A model generated the notes under the pieces. The model was not told where the DNA came from and did not search any database. It saw only the letters and a list, made by a program, of their open reading frames with translations. The position numbers and the translations under genes are program-made. Below are positions 14,417 through 22,626 of a stretch of 23,352 nucleotides of DNA, in pieces. Source of the DNA: Seohaeicola_A nanhaiensis (lineage in GTDB: Bacteria; Pseudomonadota; Alphaproteobacteria; Rhodobacterales; Rhodobacteraceae); contig NZ_JBHSGI010000029.1 of assembly GCF_042654245.1 (NCBI RefSeq), positions 1 to 23,352 of the forward strand, given 5' to 3'. Numbering within the stretch: the stretch's first letter is position 1; every line of letters begins with the position of its first letter.

Positions 14417-15265
14417 TCACCTTGAACAGATGTATTGCCCGCGGAAGCCAGCCCGATAATCCCCAGCACTCACGATCATGTCGTACCAGTCAGCTTCGTC
14501 TGTCGGCAATATTTCTACCGCTAGAGGACCGCTCGCGAACCGACCGCCACCACCGTTTGTCTCCGTTCCCGCCAATCGGACGAGGTCACCACTGATCTTG
14601 ACCAGAGCGGCAGTGCTTTCGGTGCCTGATCCAATCGCAAGGACGGCGGGACTGTCGCCGGTGTAGGTGAACGTGCAGCTTCTGCCGTTCGGAAAAGCCA
14701 GCAGCACCTCATCGTCACTCAGAAACTCGGGATCGATCGTCGCTTGAACTTCGCTGGCAAGCGCGGCCTCAGCATCGACGATTTGGGCGGCATCTTGCGC
14801 CGGCGCGGCGGTCGCCTTGCCATTGTTGCCGATGTCAGCGATCAGATATCGCATTTCGGCGATTTCCTTGTCCTGTGCATAGATGATCTCGTCGGCGAGC
14901 TTCCGAACCCTGGCATCGTCGATATTGGCTCGCGTGGAAGTCATGATCGCGATCGAGTGGTGCGGTATCATGGCGCGCATGTAGCTGCGATCCTGAACGG
15001 TAGCTTGGCTGCGAACCAGCCAGAGCGAAATTGCGAACAGGACGGCCGCTCCGACGAAAATCGCGACATTCAATGTCCGGTTGGAATACATCGAAAGCAT
15101 GAAGACCAGCATGATCACCGCCATCACCGCACCCATCAGCAACGCCATATAGGCGCGCGTCTCCGAGAAGAAGATGTGGGAAAAGAGGTAGGTATTCAGG
15201 TACATAAGACCGAACATGACCAGCGTCGACGTTGCAATCATCGCAAAGAAGCGGCGGTAGTTCAT
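14417..15265 (-). CDS. DUF305 membrane protein with extra C-terminal domain
   Basis: 282 residues from the ATG at 15265, which has GGAGG 5 bases upstream. Three transmembrane segments (about 8-28, 38-58, 66-84) precede a DUF305 core (about 92-145) with SYMRAMIPHHSIAIMTS, the His/Met pattern of this ferritin-like, often copper-associated family. The C-terminal part (about 180-282: FLSDDEVLLAFPNGRSCTF... to GFRGQYICSR) is a separate beta-rich domain with two Cys that ordinary DUF305 proteins lack. A CueR-like palindrome lies 39-54 bases upstream, which would make it copper-inducible. Confidence 0.85.
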   Translation of the reverse strand: MNYRRFFAMIATSTLVMFGLMYLNTYLFSHIFFSETRAYMALLMGAVMAVIMLVFMLSMYSNRTLNVAIFVGAAVLFAISLWLVRSQATVQDRSYMRAMIPHHSIAIMTSTRANIDDARVRKLADEIIYAQDKEIAEMRYLIADIGNNGKATAAPAQDAAQIVDAEAALASEVQATIDPEFLSDDEVLLAFPNGRSCTFTYTGDSPAVLAIGSGTESTAALVKISGDLVRLAGTETNGGGGRFASGPLAVEILPTDEADWYDMIVSAGDYRAGFRGQYICSR

Positions 15266-15303
15266 AGTGTCCTCCGTCAAGTCTGGATCAGAAGAATAAC
15301 AAG

Positions 15304-15319
15304 CTTCCAGCGCTGGAAG
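15304..15319 (-). promoter_or_regulatory. CueR-like operator/promoter
   Basis: CTTCCAGCGCTGGAAG is a perfect 16-bp palindrome. On the minus strand it is read as ACCTTCCAGCGCTGGAAGCT, close to the CueR dyad ACCTTCC-N7-GGAAGGT. A -35-like GGAACC and a -10-like TTATTC flank it with a 19-base spacer (TATTCT gives 20), the extended spacing of MerR-family promoters. It is 39 bases upstream of the DUF305 ATG. No CueR gene is in the window, so the regulator would act from elsewhere. Confidence 0.6.
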
Positions 15320-15538
15320 GTTCCACGTCCCACCAGGTTCGCTCTTCTGTGCGGCAACCTTCAATGGTTTGGGCCCCAGAGGCCCAGTCAGGAAAATGCC
15401 AAGTTACAGGATTTTGTGCACTCCGGATCGATACGCTGGGCTCACCCAGGACAAGCGCGGAGACCGGTGGAGTCGACGGACGATGGGCCGGATCCTGCCA
15501 CCTCGCTAGGGATGACGGCAATCCAGCCAGATGTATTT

Positions 15539-16444
15539 TCAACTCCAAAACTCTGCGAACCACCGGCTATGTGCTCGCGCTTCCTCGATTAGCCACAAGG
15601 CAAACGCATCCAGGGACGGGTTTCCAGTTGTCGTTATTGGAAGCACAAGGAAATAGGCGTCGGGCGAGGGGCGCCGCACTAGGAACGGCAGTTCAAGCCG
15701 GCCAGATTCCGGATAGGAGCGGGTGGTCACCTCGTCGCCTATGGCGATCCCGTCACCCCTCGCGGCCGCCTCAAGGCACAGCGCTGTCGATGTATACGTC
15801 CGACCGGCGTCCGCCTGTTCGGAGGTATTGGTCGAACTGAGAAACGCGCGCCACCAGTAAGACGAGCGGTCGTGGATTAACATGTGCCGATGAACGTCGG
15901 TCAGCGCAGGAGGACGTCCGAGCGCCCGGAAGTAACTGGGATTCGCCACCGGAAATACAGAATTGGCGAACAGCGGCTCCACCCGACAGTTCTGCCAATC
16001 GCCCCGGCCCCACAGAACTGCACAGTCGTATGGAGCGTCAGGGGGCGCCAACAAATGCGATTCTGAGCGAAGAGTCATGGAAATCTTGGGATGCAGGCTG
16101 TCGAAACGCGGCAGCCGCGGGAACAGCCAGAGCTGTGCGAAATCCGAATCCGCGACGACGTGCAGTTGCCTAGGACGTTGAACGATGATCTCGTCAAGCC
16201 GCAGCTTCAGGCCGGCGAAACTGGCGCTGACCGCCTGCATGACGAGGCGCCCCGTGTCCGTCAGTTCGACCTTGCGGTGACTTCGCAGGAATAACTTCTG
16301 CCCAAGGTCTTGTTCGAGCTTCGCGACCTGCTTGCCGACTGCGGATTGCGTGATCCTCAGTTCATGTGCGGCCTTGGTGAAGCTTTCGAACCGCGCCGCG
16401 GTCTCAAATACCCGCATCGCGTTCAAAGAAGGCAGTCTGCGCAC
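15539..16444 (-). CDS. LysR-family regulator, GcvA type
   Basis: 301 residues from the GTG at 16444, which is preceded by AAGGA 7-8 bases away; a TTG at 16468 would add 8 residues. The start then reads RRLPSLNAMRVFETAARFESFTKAAHELRITQSAVGKQVAKLEQDLGQKLF, the classic GcvA-like helix-turn-helix opening. The effector-binding domain follows to SRWFAEFWS, a normal family length. It is divergent from the aminotransferase at 16543, as LysR regulators usually are from their target. That target is now broken, so the regulator may be orphaned. No link to copper is visible. Confidence 0.9.
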   Translation of the reverse strand: MRRLPSLNAMRVFETAARFESFTKAAHELRITQSAVGKQVAKLEQDLGQKLFLRSHRKVELTDTGRLVMQAVSASFAGLKLRLDEIIVQRPRQLHVVADSDFAQLWLFPRLPRFDSLHPKISMTLRSESHLLAPPDAPYDCAVLWGRGDWQNCRVEPLFANSVFPVANPSYFRALGRPPALTDVHRHMLIHDRSSYWWRAFLSSTNTSEQADAGRTYTSTALCLEAAARGDGIAIGDEVTTRSYPESGRLELPFLVRRPSPDAYFLVLPITTTGNPSLDAFALWLIEEARAHSRWFAEFWS

Positions 16445-16484
16445 CTTGCGATCCTTTTTGGAACACAAAGCGGGAGAATTTCGA

Positions 16485-16514
16485 GTTTGTCAAAGATTGG
16501 ATCACTCGACAAAC
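16485..16514. promoter_or_regulatory. Candidate LysR operator
   Basis: GTTTGTC (16485-16491) and GACAAAC (16508-16514) form an inverted repeat in the 98-base gap between the divergent LysR and aminotransferase genes. Dyads of this kind in such gaps are usual LysR sites; the spacing between arms (16 bases) is wider than a typical T-N11-A box. Confidence 0.35.
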
Positions 16515-16542
16515 ATCCAAAGCGACAGGCAGCGAGCGTCAC

Positions 16543-17400
16543 ATGTCCCAACTCTACCCTTTCACTGATCCAGTGGCCCAGGTCGCCAGTCCGCCCACCG
16601 TCATGCGCGAGGGGCGCGGCTGCCGCGTAACCGACACGGCCGGACGTGAATACCTGGATGCCCTGAGTGGATTATGGTGCGCTTCGCTTGGCTTCTCGTC
16701 TGAGCGGCTGATTGCCGCCGCCGAGCGACAGATGCGGCAACTTCCCTATTATCACAGCTTCATGGGGCAGTCGGCGGAACCGGCCGAACGGCTGGCCGCT
16801 AAGCTGGCAGAGATACTTCCCGGCAATCTCAACCACCTTCTGTTTGGCTGCACCGGCTCCGACGCGGTGGATAGCGCGGTGAAGCTCGTCCGGTTCTATT
16901 GGAACTCGAAGGGCCAGCCCGAGAGGAAGCGGATCATCGCCCGCGAAGCTGCGTATCATGGCTCCGGCGTGTCGAGCGCTAGCCTGACCAGCATGGCCTA
17001 TTGCCACGAGCGTTTCGACTTGCCGGACGCCTTTGTCTTGCGCACCGGACGGCCACATTACTTCCGCGACGGGGAACCCGGCGAAAGCGAAATCGCCTTT
17101 TCCAAACGGCGTGCTTCCGAGCTTGACGTCCAGATCCGCCAGGTCGGCCCCGAAACTGTCGGCGCGTTCATTGGCGAGCCGGTTATCGGTTCCGGCGGTG
17201 TCCTGCCGCCACTGGACGGCTATTGGGACGAAATCCAGAATGTCCTCGCTCGCTACGGCATCCTGCTGATTGCCGACGAGATCATCACCGGATTCGGCCG
17301 GACGGGGGCCTGGTTCGCTTCTGAGAAGTATGGCATCAGACCCGATCTGATGACCCTGGCAAAGCAGCTGACCGGAGCGTATTTCCCGTTGTCGGGGTGA
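16543..17400 (+). pseudogene. Class III aminotransferase, 3' end lost
   Basis: The first 284 or so residues of a PLP-dependent class III (omega) aminotransferase: the substrate-side GLWCASLGF, PLP contacts GCTGSDAVDSAVKL, AYHGSG, and the cofactor Asp in LLIADEIITGFGRTG are present. The reading frame reaches LMTLAKQLTGAYFPLSG, which holds the PLP lysine, and then runs into the IS256-family left end at 17396, whose first bases supply the stop. Complete family members are about 440-460 residues. The missing part is not found beyond the element, so material was deleted after the insertion. Substrate unknown. Confidence 0.9.
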
Positions 17401-18232
17401 CGTCCCGGTGCGTGGTGTAGCTGTCGGTGGCCATCGGGTTTCTCGGTAGGGTCGGGTTGCTGACACCAACCTGAACCGAGGGATAGACCCGATGACCAAA
17501 CCGATGATGGACCTTCGCGCGCTCGTCGAGAAGAGCGGCGATGCGGACCTGCTGCGCGAGATGATCGGCTTTGCCGCCGAGCGGCTGATGGAGCTGGAGG
17601 TCGGCGCCAAGACCGGCGCCGACTACGGCGAAAAGAGCACCGAGCGGCTGGCGCAACGCAATGGCTACCGCGACAGGGATTGGCAGACCCGTGCGGGCAG
17701 TGTCGAGTTACGCATCCCGCGCCTGCGGACCGGCTCTTACTTTCCCTCGTTCCTCGAGCCCCGGAGCTCGGTGGAAAAGGCGCTGACGGCCGTCATCCAA
17801 GAGGCTTATGTCCATGGCGTTTCGACGCGGTCGATGGATGACCTCGTGCAGGCCATGGGCGGGAGCGGCATCTCGAAGAGCCAGGTCAGTCGGCTCTGCG
17901 AAGAAATCGACGAGCGGGTCGATGCCTTCCTCACCCGACCGATCGAAGGAGAATGGCCCTACCTCTGGATCGACGCGACCTATCTCAAGGTCCGCCAGGG
18001 TGGTCGGATCGTGTCCGTCGCCGTGACGATCGCGGTGGGCGTGAACACCGACGGCCGACGCGAAGTGCTGGGCATGGCGATCGGTGCTTCCGAAGCCGAG
18101 CCCTTCTGGACAGAGTTTCTGCGCGACCTCGTGCGCCGCGGCCTTTCCGGCGTGAAGCTGGTGATTAGCGATGCGCATGAGGGCATCAAGGCGGCCACTG
18201 CGCGGGTGCTGGCGACCTCCTGGCAGCGCTGC

Positions 18233-18237
18233 CGGGT
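18233..18237. repeat. 5-bp target duplication, left copy
   Basis: CGGGT just before the IS1182-type left end, repeated at 19777-19781 just after the right end. Removing the element and one copy restores the IS256 transposase frame, which supports it as a true target-site duplication. Confidence 0.7.
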
Positions 18238-19776
18238 GGGGCTGTTGAAAAAGGCGCGCTTTGCTGATTCCATTGGGATGTCGACATCGTGTGGAGGGTG
18301 GCATGATCGGCAGTCGGACCCGGGATCAGTTGGAGTTCTTTGTCTGCGGATCGCTGCGTGAACTCGTTCCAGATGATCACATCCTGGCACGGGTCGATCC
18401 TGTGCTTGATCTGGGATGGCTCCGCGCTGAGGTCGCAGATTTGTATGCGCCTGGCGTCGGCAGGCCGGGCATTGACCCCGAAGCGGCCGTGCGTCTCATG
18501 CTGGCCGGGTTCCTCTTGGGGGTCGTCCACGACCGACGATTGATGCGCGAGGCGCAGGTGAACCTTGCGATCCGCTGGTTCGCCGGGTTTGGCCTGAACG
18601 AGAGACTGCCGGACCATTCGTCGTTGACGCGCATCCGCCAACGCTGGGGCGCCGAGCGGTTCCGCCGCATCTTCGAGCGCACTGTGCAGGATTGCGTGAC
18701 CGCCGGGATCGCAAAGGGCGAGATCGTGCATGTGGATGCCTCGCTGATCCGAGCGGACGTCTCGTGGGACAGCCTGGTCGTTCGCCATGTCGAAGCGGTC
18801 AGGTCCGCGAACGACGATGCCAAATTGGAGGCGGAAGCGATCCGGCACACCCGCAATTCGAAGAAGACCGGCAAGTTCAAGAAGGTCTGCCCGACCGATC
18901 TGGACGCGACGATGGCGACCAATGGCCGGAACCGCCGTCTGGAGCCGAGCTACAAGCAGCACGGCGTCGTCGATGACGTGTTCGGCGTGGTGCTCGAGGT
19001 CGAAGTGACAACCGGCGAAACCAACGAGGGCGAGGAACTCCTGGCCCGCCTCGACGCGGCCGAGAAGACCACAGGGGTCAAGATCGAGACGGTGACGGCG
19101 GATGCTGGTTACGCTTATGCGAAGATCTATGGCGGCCTTGAGCGCCGGGAGATCGCTGCTATCATACCTGCCAAGACCGAACCGATCCGAAGTCCGGTTC
19201 CGATGCGGCGGTTCCGTTACGACGCGAAGCATGACGTCCTGAAATGCCCGCGCGGCAAGAAGCTCAAGGCCGGGAGGGCCGTCAAGCATGGGCGTTTCTT
19301 CACCTCGCGCGCCCGGGACTGCCGCCGGTGCGACCTTGCCCATCTTTGCCTGTCAAAAGGCCGGGTGAACAAGGCGGTGGTGCTCGGAGACGACTATCCC
19401 GCTCTGCTCCGCGCGCGAAGGCGGCGCGAGAAGTGGTCGGACGAAGATCGGGACCTCTACCAGCGCCATCGCTGGCGATCCGAAGGCTACCATGGTGAAG
19501 CGAAGACCTGGCATGGTCTCGCCCGGGCGGTTCGGCGCGGCCTACAGAACATGCGTATCCAGGCGTTTCTGACGGCGGCGGCAGTCAACCTCAAGCGGTT
19601 GGCGGCCGCGCTCAATGCCGGTCTTGCCGCCGTTCTGGCTGTTGCAGGAAAGTTCTGCGCCATTCTTGTGCAGCTGCAACCCGAGATCGGACGTGTCCGC
19701 ACCCAAGCGTGATCCGGCCAAGTCAGACGACGAAACGCGCTGACACCAGCTTCCGAGCGTGTTCTTCAACAGCCCC
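18238..19776 (+). mobile_element. IS1182-family insertion sequence, intact
   Basis: 1539 bp. Both ends start GGGGCTGTTGAA (left 18238-18257; right, inverted, 19757-19776; about 16 of 20 bases match). A single full-length transposase gene fills it, and CGGGT direct repeats flank it. It interrupts the IS256 transposase, so it is the most recent arrival in this stack. Confidence 0.88.
18303..19712 (+). CDS. IS1182-family transposase
   Basis: 469 residues from the ATG at 18303, chosen because GGAGG lies about 6 bases upstream. The N-terminal domain reads RDQLEFFVCGSLRELVPDDHILARV...RPGIDPEAAVRLMLAGFLLGVVHDRRLMREAQVNLAIRWF...LPDHSSLTRIRQRWG, typical of IS1182 transposases. Catalytic acidic residues appear in VHVDASLIRADVSW and TADAGYAYAK, and the late YHGEAKTWHGLARAVRRGLQNMRIQ carries the Glu. 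A Cys cluster (RDCRRCDLAHLC) sits before it. No frameshift, so probably active. Confidence 0.93.
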   Translation: MIGSRTRDQLEFFVCGSLRELVPDDHILARVDPVLDLGWLRAEVADLYAPGVGRPGIDPEAAVRLMLAGFLLGVVHDRRLMREAQVNLAIRWFAGFGLNERLPDHSSLTRIRQRWGAERFRRIFERTVQDCVTAGIAKGEIVHVDASLIRADVSWDSLVVRHVEAVRSANDDAKLEAEAIRHTRNSKKTGKFKKVCPTDLDATMATNGRNRRLEPSYKQHGVVDDVFGVVLEVEVTTGETNEGEELLARLDAAEKTTGVKIETVTADAGYAYAKIYGGLERREIAAIIPAKTEPIRSPVPMRRFRYDAKHDVLKCPRGKKLKAGRAVKHGRFFTSRARDCRRCDLAHLCLSKGRVNKAVVLGDDYPALLRARRRREKWSDEDRDLYQRHRWRSEGYHGEAKTWHGLARAVRRGLQNMRIQAFLTAAAVNLKRLAAALNAGLAAVLAVAGKFCAILVQLQPEIGRVRTQA

Positions 19777-19781
19777 CGGGT
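19777..19781. repeat. 5-bp target duplication, right copy
   Basis: CGGGT immediately after the IS1182-type right end, matching 18233-18237. Confidence 0.7.
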
Positions 19782-20302
19782 TCATTTCCAACGCAATGCG
19801 CTCGCCCATGCCGGCAAGAGCAGCCGCAGGGTGGTCTCGGCCTTTATCGCCACCGCCTTTGCGCAGCCCGACCATGCCGCGGCCAAGACCCAGTGGCGGC
19901 TGGTAGCGGACCAGATGCGGCCCAAGCTACCGAAACTGGCCACGCTCATGGAGAAGGCGGAGGAAGACGTGCTGGCCTACATGACCTTCCCGGCCCAACA
20001 TCGCGCGAAGTTGCATTCCACGAATCCCATTGAGCGCCTGAACGGTGAGATCAAGCGACGTACGGACGTCGTCGGGATCTTCCCCAACGAAGCCTCGATC
20101 CGGAGATTGGTAGGGGCAATCCTGATGGAGCAGACCGAGGAATGGACCGTCCAGCGCGGCCGTTACATGACACTGGAAACGCTCACGCAGCTCTGCGATG
20201 ATGTCATGGTCAGCCTGCCTGCTGCGCAGCGCGACTGACCAGCTCGGCCCGCCAGTGAGCGCGAGGCCCATGAGGAGCTACACCACTTCCCGGGACATCA
20301 TC

Positions 20303-21053
20303 TTCTCCGGAACAACGTCGCAACCGACTCTTGACCGTACGTCGCTTCGCCCGCGCGCTCCATGCCGAAGATCCACGCCATGAAGTTCCCTCCGCCGATC
20401 TTCTCGGACGCGCCAGCTACAAGCGGCGCACGCCCTATATCTACAGCCCCAGTGATATCCAACGGCTGATCGACGCCGCTCAGAGACTTGGCCCCTATGG
20501 CTCGATCCGACCGCTCACCTACGCCACTATGTTCGGGTTGATTGCGGCAACCGGCATGCGGGTTTCAGAGGCGATCGCCATTCGGTTGCCGGACGTGACC
20601 GATGACGGACTGATCATTGCCCAGACCAAGTTCAAGAAGAGCCGGCAGCTGCCGCTGCATCCAACGACGCGACGCGCACTTGACGGGTATCTCGCGACGC
20701 GCCTCAAGGCGGCCAGTCCGAGCGATGCATTGTTCATCTCGCATCGGGGTACGCCGCCCGCCTATCCGACCGTGGTAACGGTCTTCCTGCAGGTCATACG
20801 ATCGCTCGGCTTGCGCGGCGCGGCAGGAACGCCGGGGCCCAGGATTCACGATCTTCGCCACACGTTTGCCGTTCGCTCTCTCGAGTCCTGTGCGCACGAT
20901 TCCAAGGTGGTGGCTCGGCATATCACGGCCCTCAGTACCTATTTGGGGCACGCCCATGTCACCGATACATACTGGTATCTCGAGGTAACGCCCGAGTTGA
21001 TGGCACACATGGCGGCCGACGGCGAGAGAGTGCATCGCGGGGTGACGGCATGA
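20303..21053 (+). pseudogene. Tyrosine recombinase, 5' end lost (middle gene of a trio)
   Basis: The frame begins at the IS256 right end without a proper start (the first plausible codon, TTG at 20331, has no good ribosome site) and runs 240 residues to a stop that overlaps the next ATG. Counting from the TTG, the catalytic set is complete: Arg 77 (TGMRVSE), Lys in the TKFKKSRQLPLH hairpin, His 173 and Arg 176 (HDLRH), His 207 (LGHAHV) and Tyr 216 (TYWYL). Most of the N-terminal DNA-binding domain (only TVRRFARALHAEDPRHEVP remains) is missing. Overlapping recombinase genes are the mark of recombinase-trio (RIT-like) elements; the first gene and this 5' end were removed. Confidence 0.85.
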
Positions 21054-22039
21054 CCCAGCTTGCTCAGCACCTCGCCGCCTTCCTGCGTGACCATCTTCCC
21101 AATGAACGACGCGCAAGCGTTCATACCTGCGATGCCTATGCCTACAGTTTCCAGCTGCTGGTGACATTCGCCGCCGAACGATTGAGCAAGCGACCGTGCC
21201 TGCTGCAGATCGAGGATATCGACGTGCCGACGATCCTCGCCTTTCTCGAGCACATCGAACAGGCGCGCGGCAACAAGGCCCGTTCGCGCAATGCAAGGCT
21301 GGCTGCCGTGAAGTCCTTCTTCTGCTATCTCGAGCACCGCGTGCCTGCCGTGCTGGATCAGGCGCTTCGGGTGCACGCCATTCCGATGAAGAAGATCGAT
21401 CAGGGGCTTGTGGCGTCGCTTTCGCGTACCGAAGTGCAAGCACTGCTCGATGCGCCGGATCGGCGGACAGCATCGGGCATCCGCGATCGAGCCATGCTGC
21501 ATCTGGCTTTTGCCGGAGGGCTGCGCGTTTCCGAACTCGTCGGCGTCGGACTCGACCAATTCGACGGGCGATCGCCAGCCAGCATCCACATCATCGGCAA
21601 AGGACGAAGAGAACGCATGCTGCCGCTGTGGCAGGAGACCGCTACCGCAATTCGCGCCTGGATCGCGATCCGACCCGAAGTTGGCGACACAGCGCTCTTC
21701 CTCAACAATGCCGACAGGATGATGACGCGATCCGGCTTCGAATACATTCTCAAAAAGCACGCCGCTGCAGCGGCGTGCGTCGCGCCCACCCTAGCGACCA
21801 AGTCGATAACGCCCCATGTCCTGCGGCACAGCTGCGCAATGCACATGCTTCAGGCGACCCGCGACATTCGCAAGGTCGCACTGTGGCTCGGCCATGCCAC
21901 GCTTCAGAGCACCGAGATCTACTTGCGCGCCGATCCAACCGAAAAACTAGAGATGCTCGACGCGCTGGCGCCGCTCGGCATCAAACCAGGCAAATTTCGG
22001 CCGCCCGACAAACAGCTCGCGATGCTTGCCGCGCGATAG
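21050..22039 (+). CDS. Tyrosine recombinase (last gene of a trio)
   Basis: 329 residues, complete, XerC/D-like. SAM-like N-terminal domain (about 1-110: LAQHLAAFLRDHLPNERRASVHTCDAYAYSF, NARLAAVKSFFCYLE) and catalytic domain with Arg 159 (GGLRVSEL), Lys 184 (IIGKGRRER), His 256/Arg 259 (PHVLRHS), His 282 (LGHATLQ) and Tyr 291 (EIYLRAD). Its ATG overlaps the stop of the preceding recombinase (ATGA), as in three-recombinase elements. Without its partners the element is probably immobile. Confidence 0.92.
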   Translation: MTQLAQHLAAFLRDHLPNERRASVHTCDAYAYSFQLLVTFAAERLSKRPCLLQIEDIDVPTILAFLEHIEQARGNKARSRNARLAAVKSFFCYLEHRVPAVLDQALRVHAIPMKKIDQGLVASLSRTEVQALLDAPDRRTASGIRDRAMLHLAFAGGLRVSELVGVGLDQFDGRSPASIHIIGKGRRERMLPLWQETATAIRAWIAIRPEVGDTALFLNNADRMMTRSGFEYILKKHAAAAACVAPTLATKSITPHVLRHSCAMHMLQATRDIRKVALWLGHATLQSTEIYLRADPTEKLEMLDALAPLGIKPGKFRPPDKQLAMLAAR

Positions 22040-22104
22040 ATAGTTATGCGGAGTTGCGAGAGCCGGACCCGCCCGGCAAAGCGCAGATCTGCGTCTTCGA
22101 CTGC
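22040..22104. other. Probable right end of the recombinase-trio element
   Basis: Between the recombinase stop and the IS66 tnpA relic. It contains GTTATGCGGAGTTGCGAG just after the stop and a perfect 12-bp palindrome CGCAGATCTGCG (22082-22093). The boundary must be near 22100, where IS66 TnpA similarity begins. The exact end cannot be fixed from one copy. Confidence 0.35.
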
Positions 22105-22236
22105 TCCGGGCATCATGCTTTCCGCCGCGATCCGCGCCCGCTCCGCCTCGCTTCGAAACCGTCGGCCTGACCGGCCCTCGAGAACCTCGATCCTGCCCGC
22201 GTAGCCACCCGTCGAGCCGTCCAAAGAGACGTCCAT
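22105..22236 (-). pseudogene. IS66-family tnpA, 5' fragment
   Basis: The first 44 codons of an IS66 accessory protein TnpA: AGRIEVLEGRSGRRFRSEAE and RARIAAESMMPG match the conserved start (IEVLxG, RARIxAESxxPG). Similarity ends near 22105, where the sequence of the recombinase element takes over, so that element inserted here. The ATG lies 86 bases inside the IS66 end at 22322, the normal distance. Confidence 0.75.
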
Positions 22237-22322
22237 TTTGCCGTCCTATCCTGTCTCACCTCGACAGCAGGACTCGCACAGCCAGCTTCAACGCGGCAGG
22301 AGGGGATCGGCGTGGCGCTTAC
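22105..22322 (-). mobile_element. IS66-family element, left-end fragment
   Basis: The minus strand starts GTAAGCGCCACGCC at 22322, the typical IS66 terminal GTAAGCG. The remaining 218 bases hold the leader and tnpA start. The element lies inside the 3' end of ynfA. Confidence 0.7.
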
Positions 22323-22626
22323 GATTGATCTTACTGCCGACGAGGCAAATCAGCATTCCCGCGAGGTCCCAGCGGTCCGGCCGATTGCCTTCGACGATCC
22401 AGAGCCAGAGCATCGAGCAGGCGATATAGACGCCGCCGTAGGCGGCATAGGTACGGCCGGCAAAGGCGCTGTCCGCACGAGTCAGCAGAATGGCGAAGAG
22501 CGCCAGGCTCGCCATCCCGGGCACGAGCCACAGCGCAGAGCGGCCCAGGCGAACCCAGGCCCAGAAGGCGAAGCTGCCGGCGATTTCCGCAACGGCTGCC
22601 GCGGCAAAGAAAAGGTAAGTCACCAT
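22288..22626 (-). CDS. ynfA: YnfA/UPF0060 family membrane protein, C-terminus altered
   Basis: 112 residues from the ATG at 22626, which overlaps the merR stop by one base (TAATG), indicating coupling. Four-helix small membrane protein: TYLFFAAAAVAEIAGSFAFW, WLVPGMASLALFAILLTR, AGRTYAAYGGVYIACSMLWLW, RPDRWDLAGMLICLVGS. All of these match YnfA. The last residues, KINRKRHADPLLPR, replace the usual short hydrophobic ending (AIILxxPR) because an IS66 end lies at 22322. YnfA proteins are SMR-like transporters of mostly unknown substrate. Probably little changed in fold, but the last helix is cut. Confidence 0.85.
   Translation of the reverse strand: MVTYLFFAAAAVAEIAGSFAFWAWVRLGRSALWLVPGMASLALFAILLTRADSAFAGRTYAAYGGVYIACSMLWLWIVEGNRPDRWDLAGMLICLVGSKINRKRHADPLLPR

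Larger units (their letters stand above)
17492..20238 (+). pseudogene. IS256-family (mutator) transposase, interrupted
   Basis: The coding region is in two pieces, 17492-18237 and 19780-20238, that join in frame to a 400-residue transposase. The first piece has catalytic Asp 161 (YLWIDATYLK) and Asp 227 (LVISDAHEGIK); the second has the Glu-containing NPIERLNGEIKRRTDVVGIFPN. The break falls after WQRCR at codon 249, and the second piece continues VHFQRNALAHAGK. GAGGGA precedes the ATG. The insertion makes it inactive; removing the IS1182 element and one repeat copy would restore it exactly. Confidence 0.92.
17396..20302 (+). mobile_element. IS256-family element, split by an IS1182-family element
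   Basis: The ends are 27-base imperfect inverted repeats (about 22 matches): left 17396-17422, right 20276-20302, sharing GTCCCGG and GTGGTGTAGCT. Without the inserted IS (1539 bp plus a 5-bp repeat) the element is about 1.36 kb, the usual IS256 size. No target repeat can be matched between the left flank (aminotransferase) and the right flank (tyrosine recombinase), so the flanks come from different places. Confidence 0.85.
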
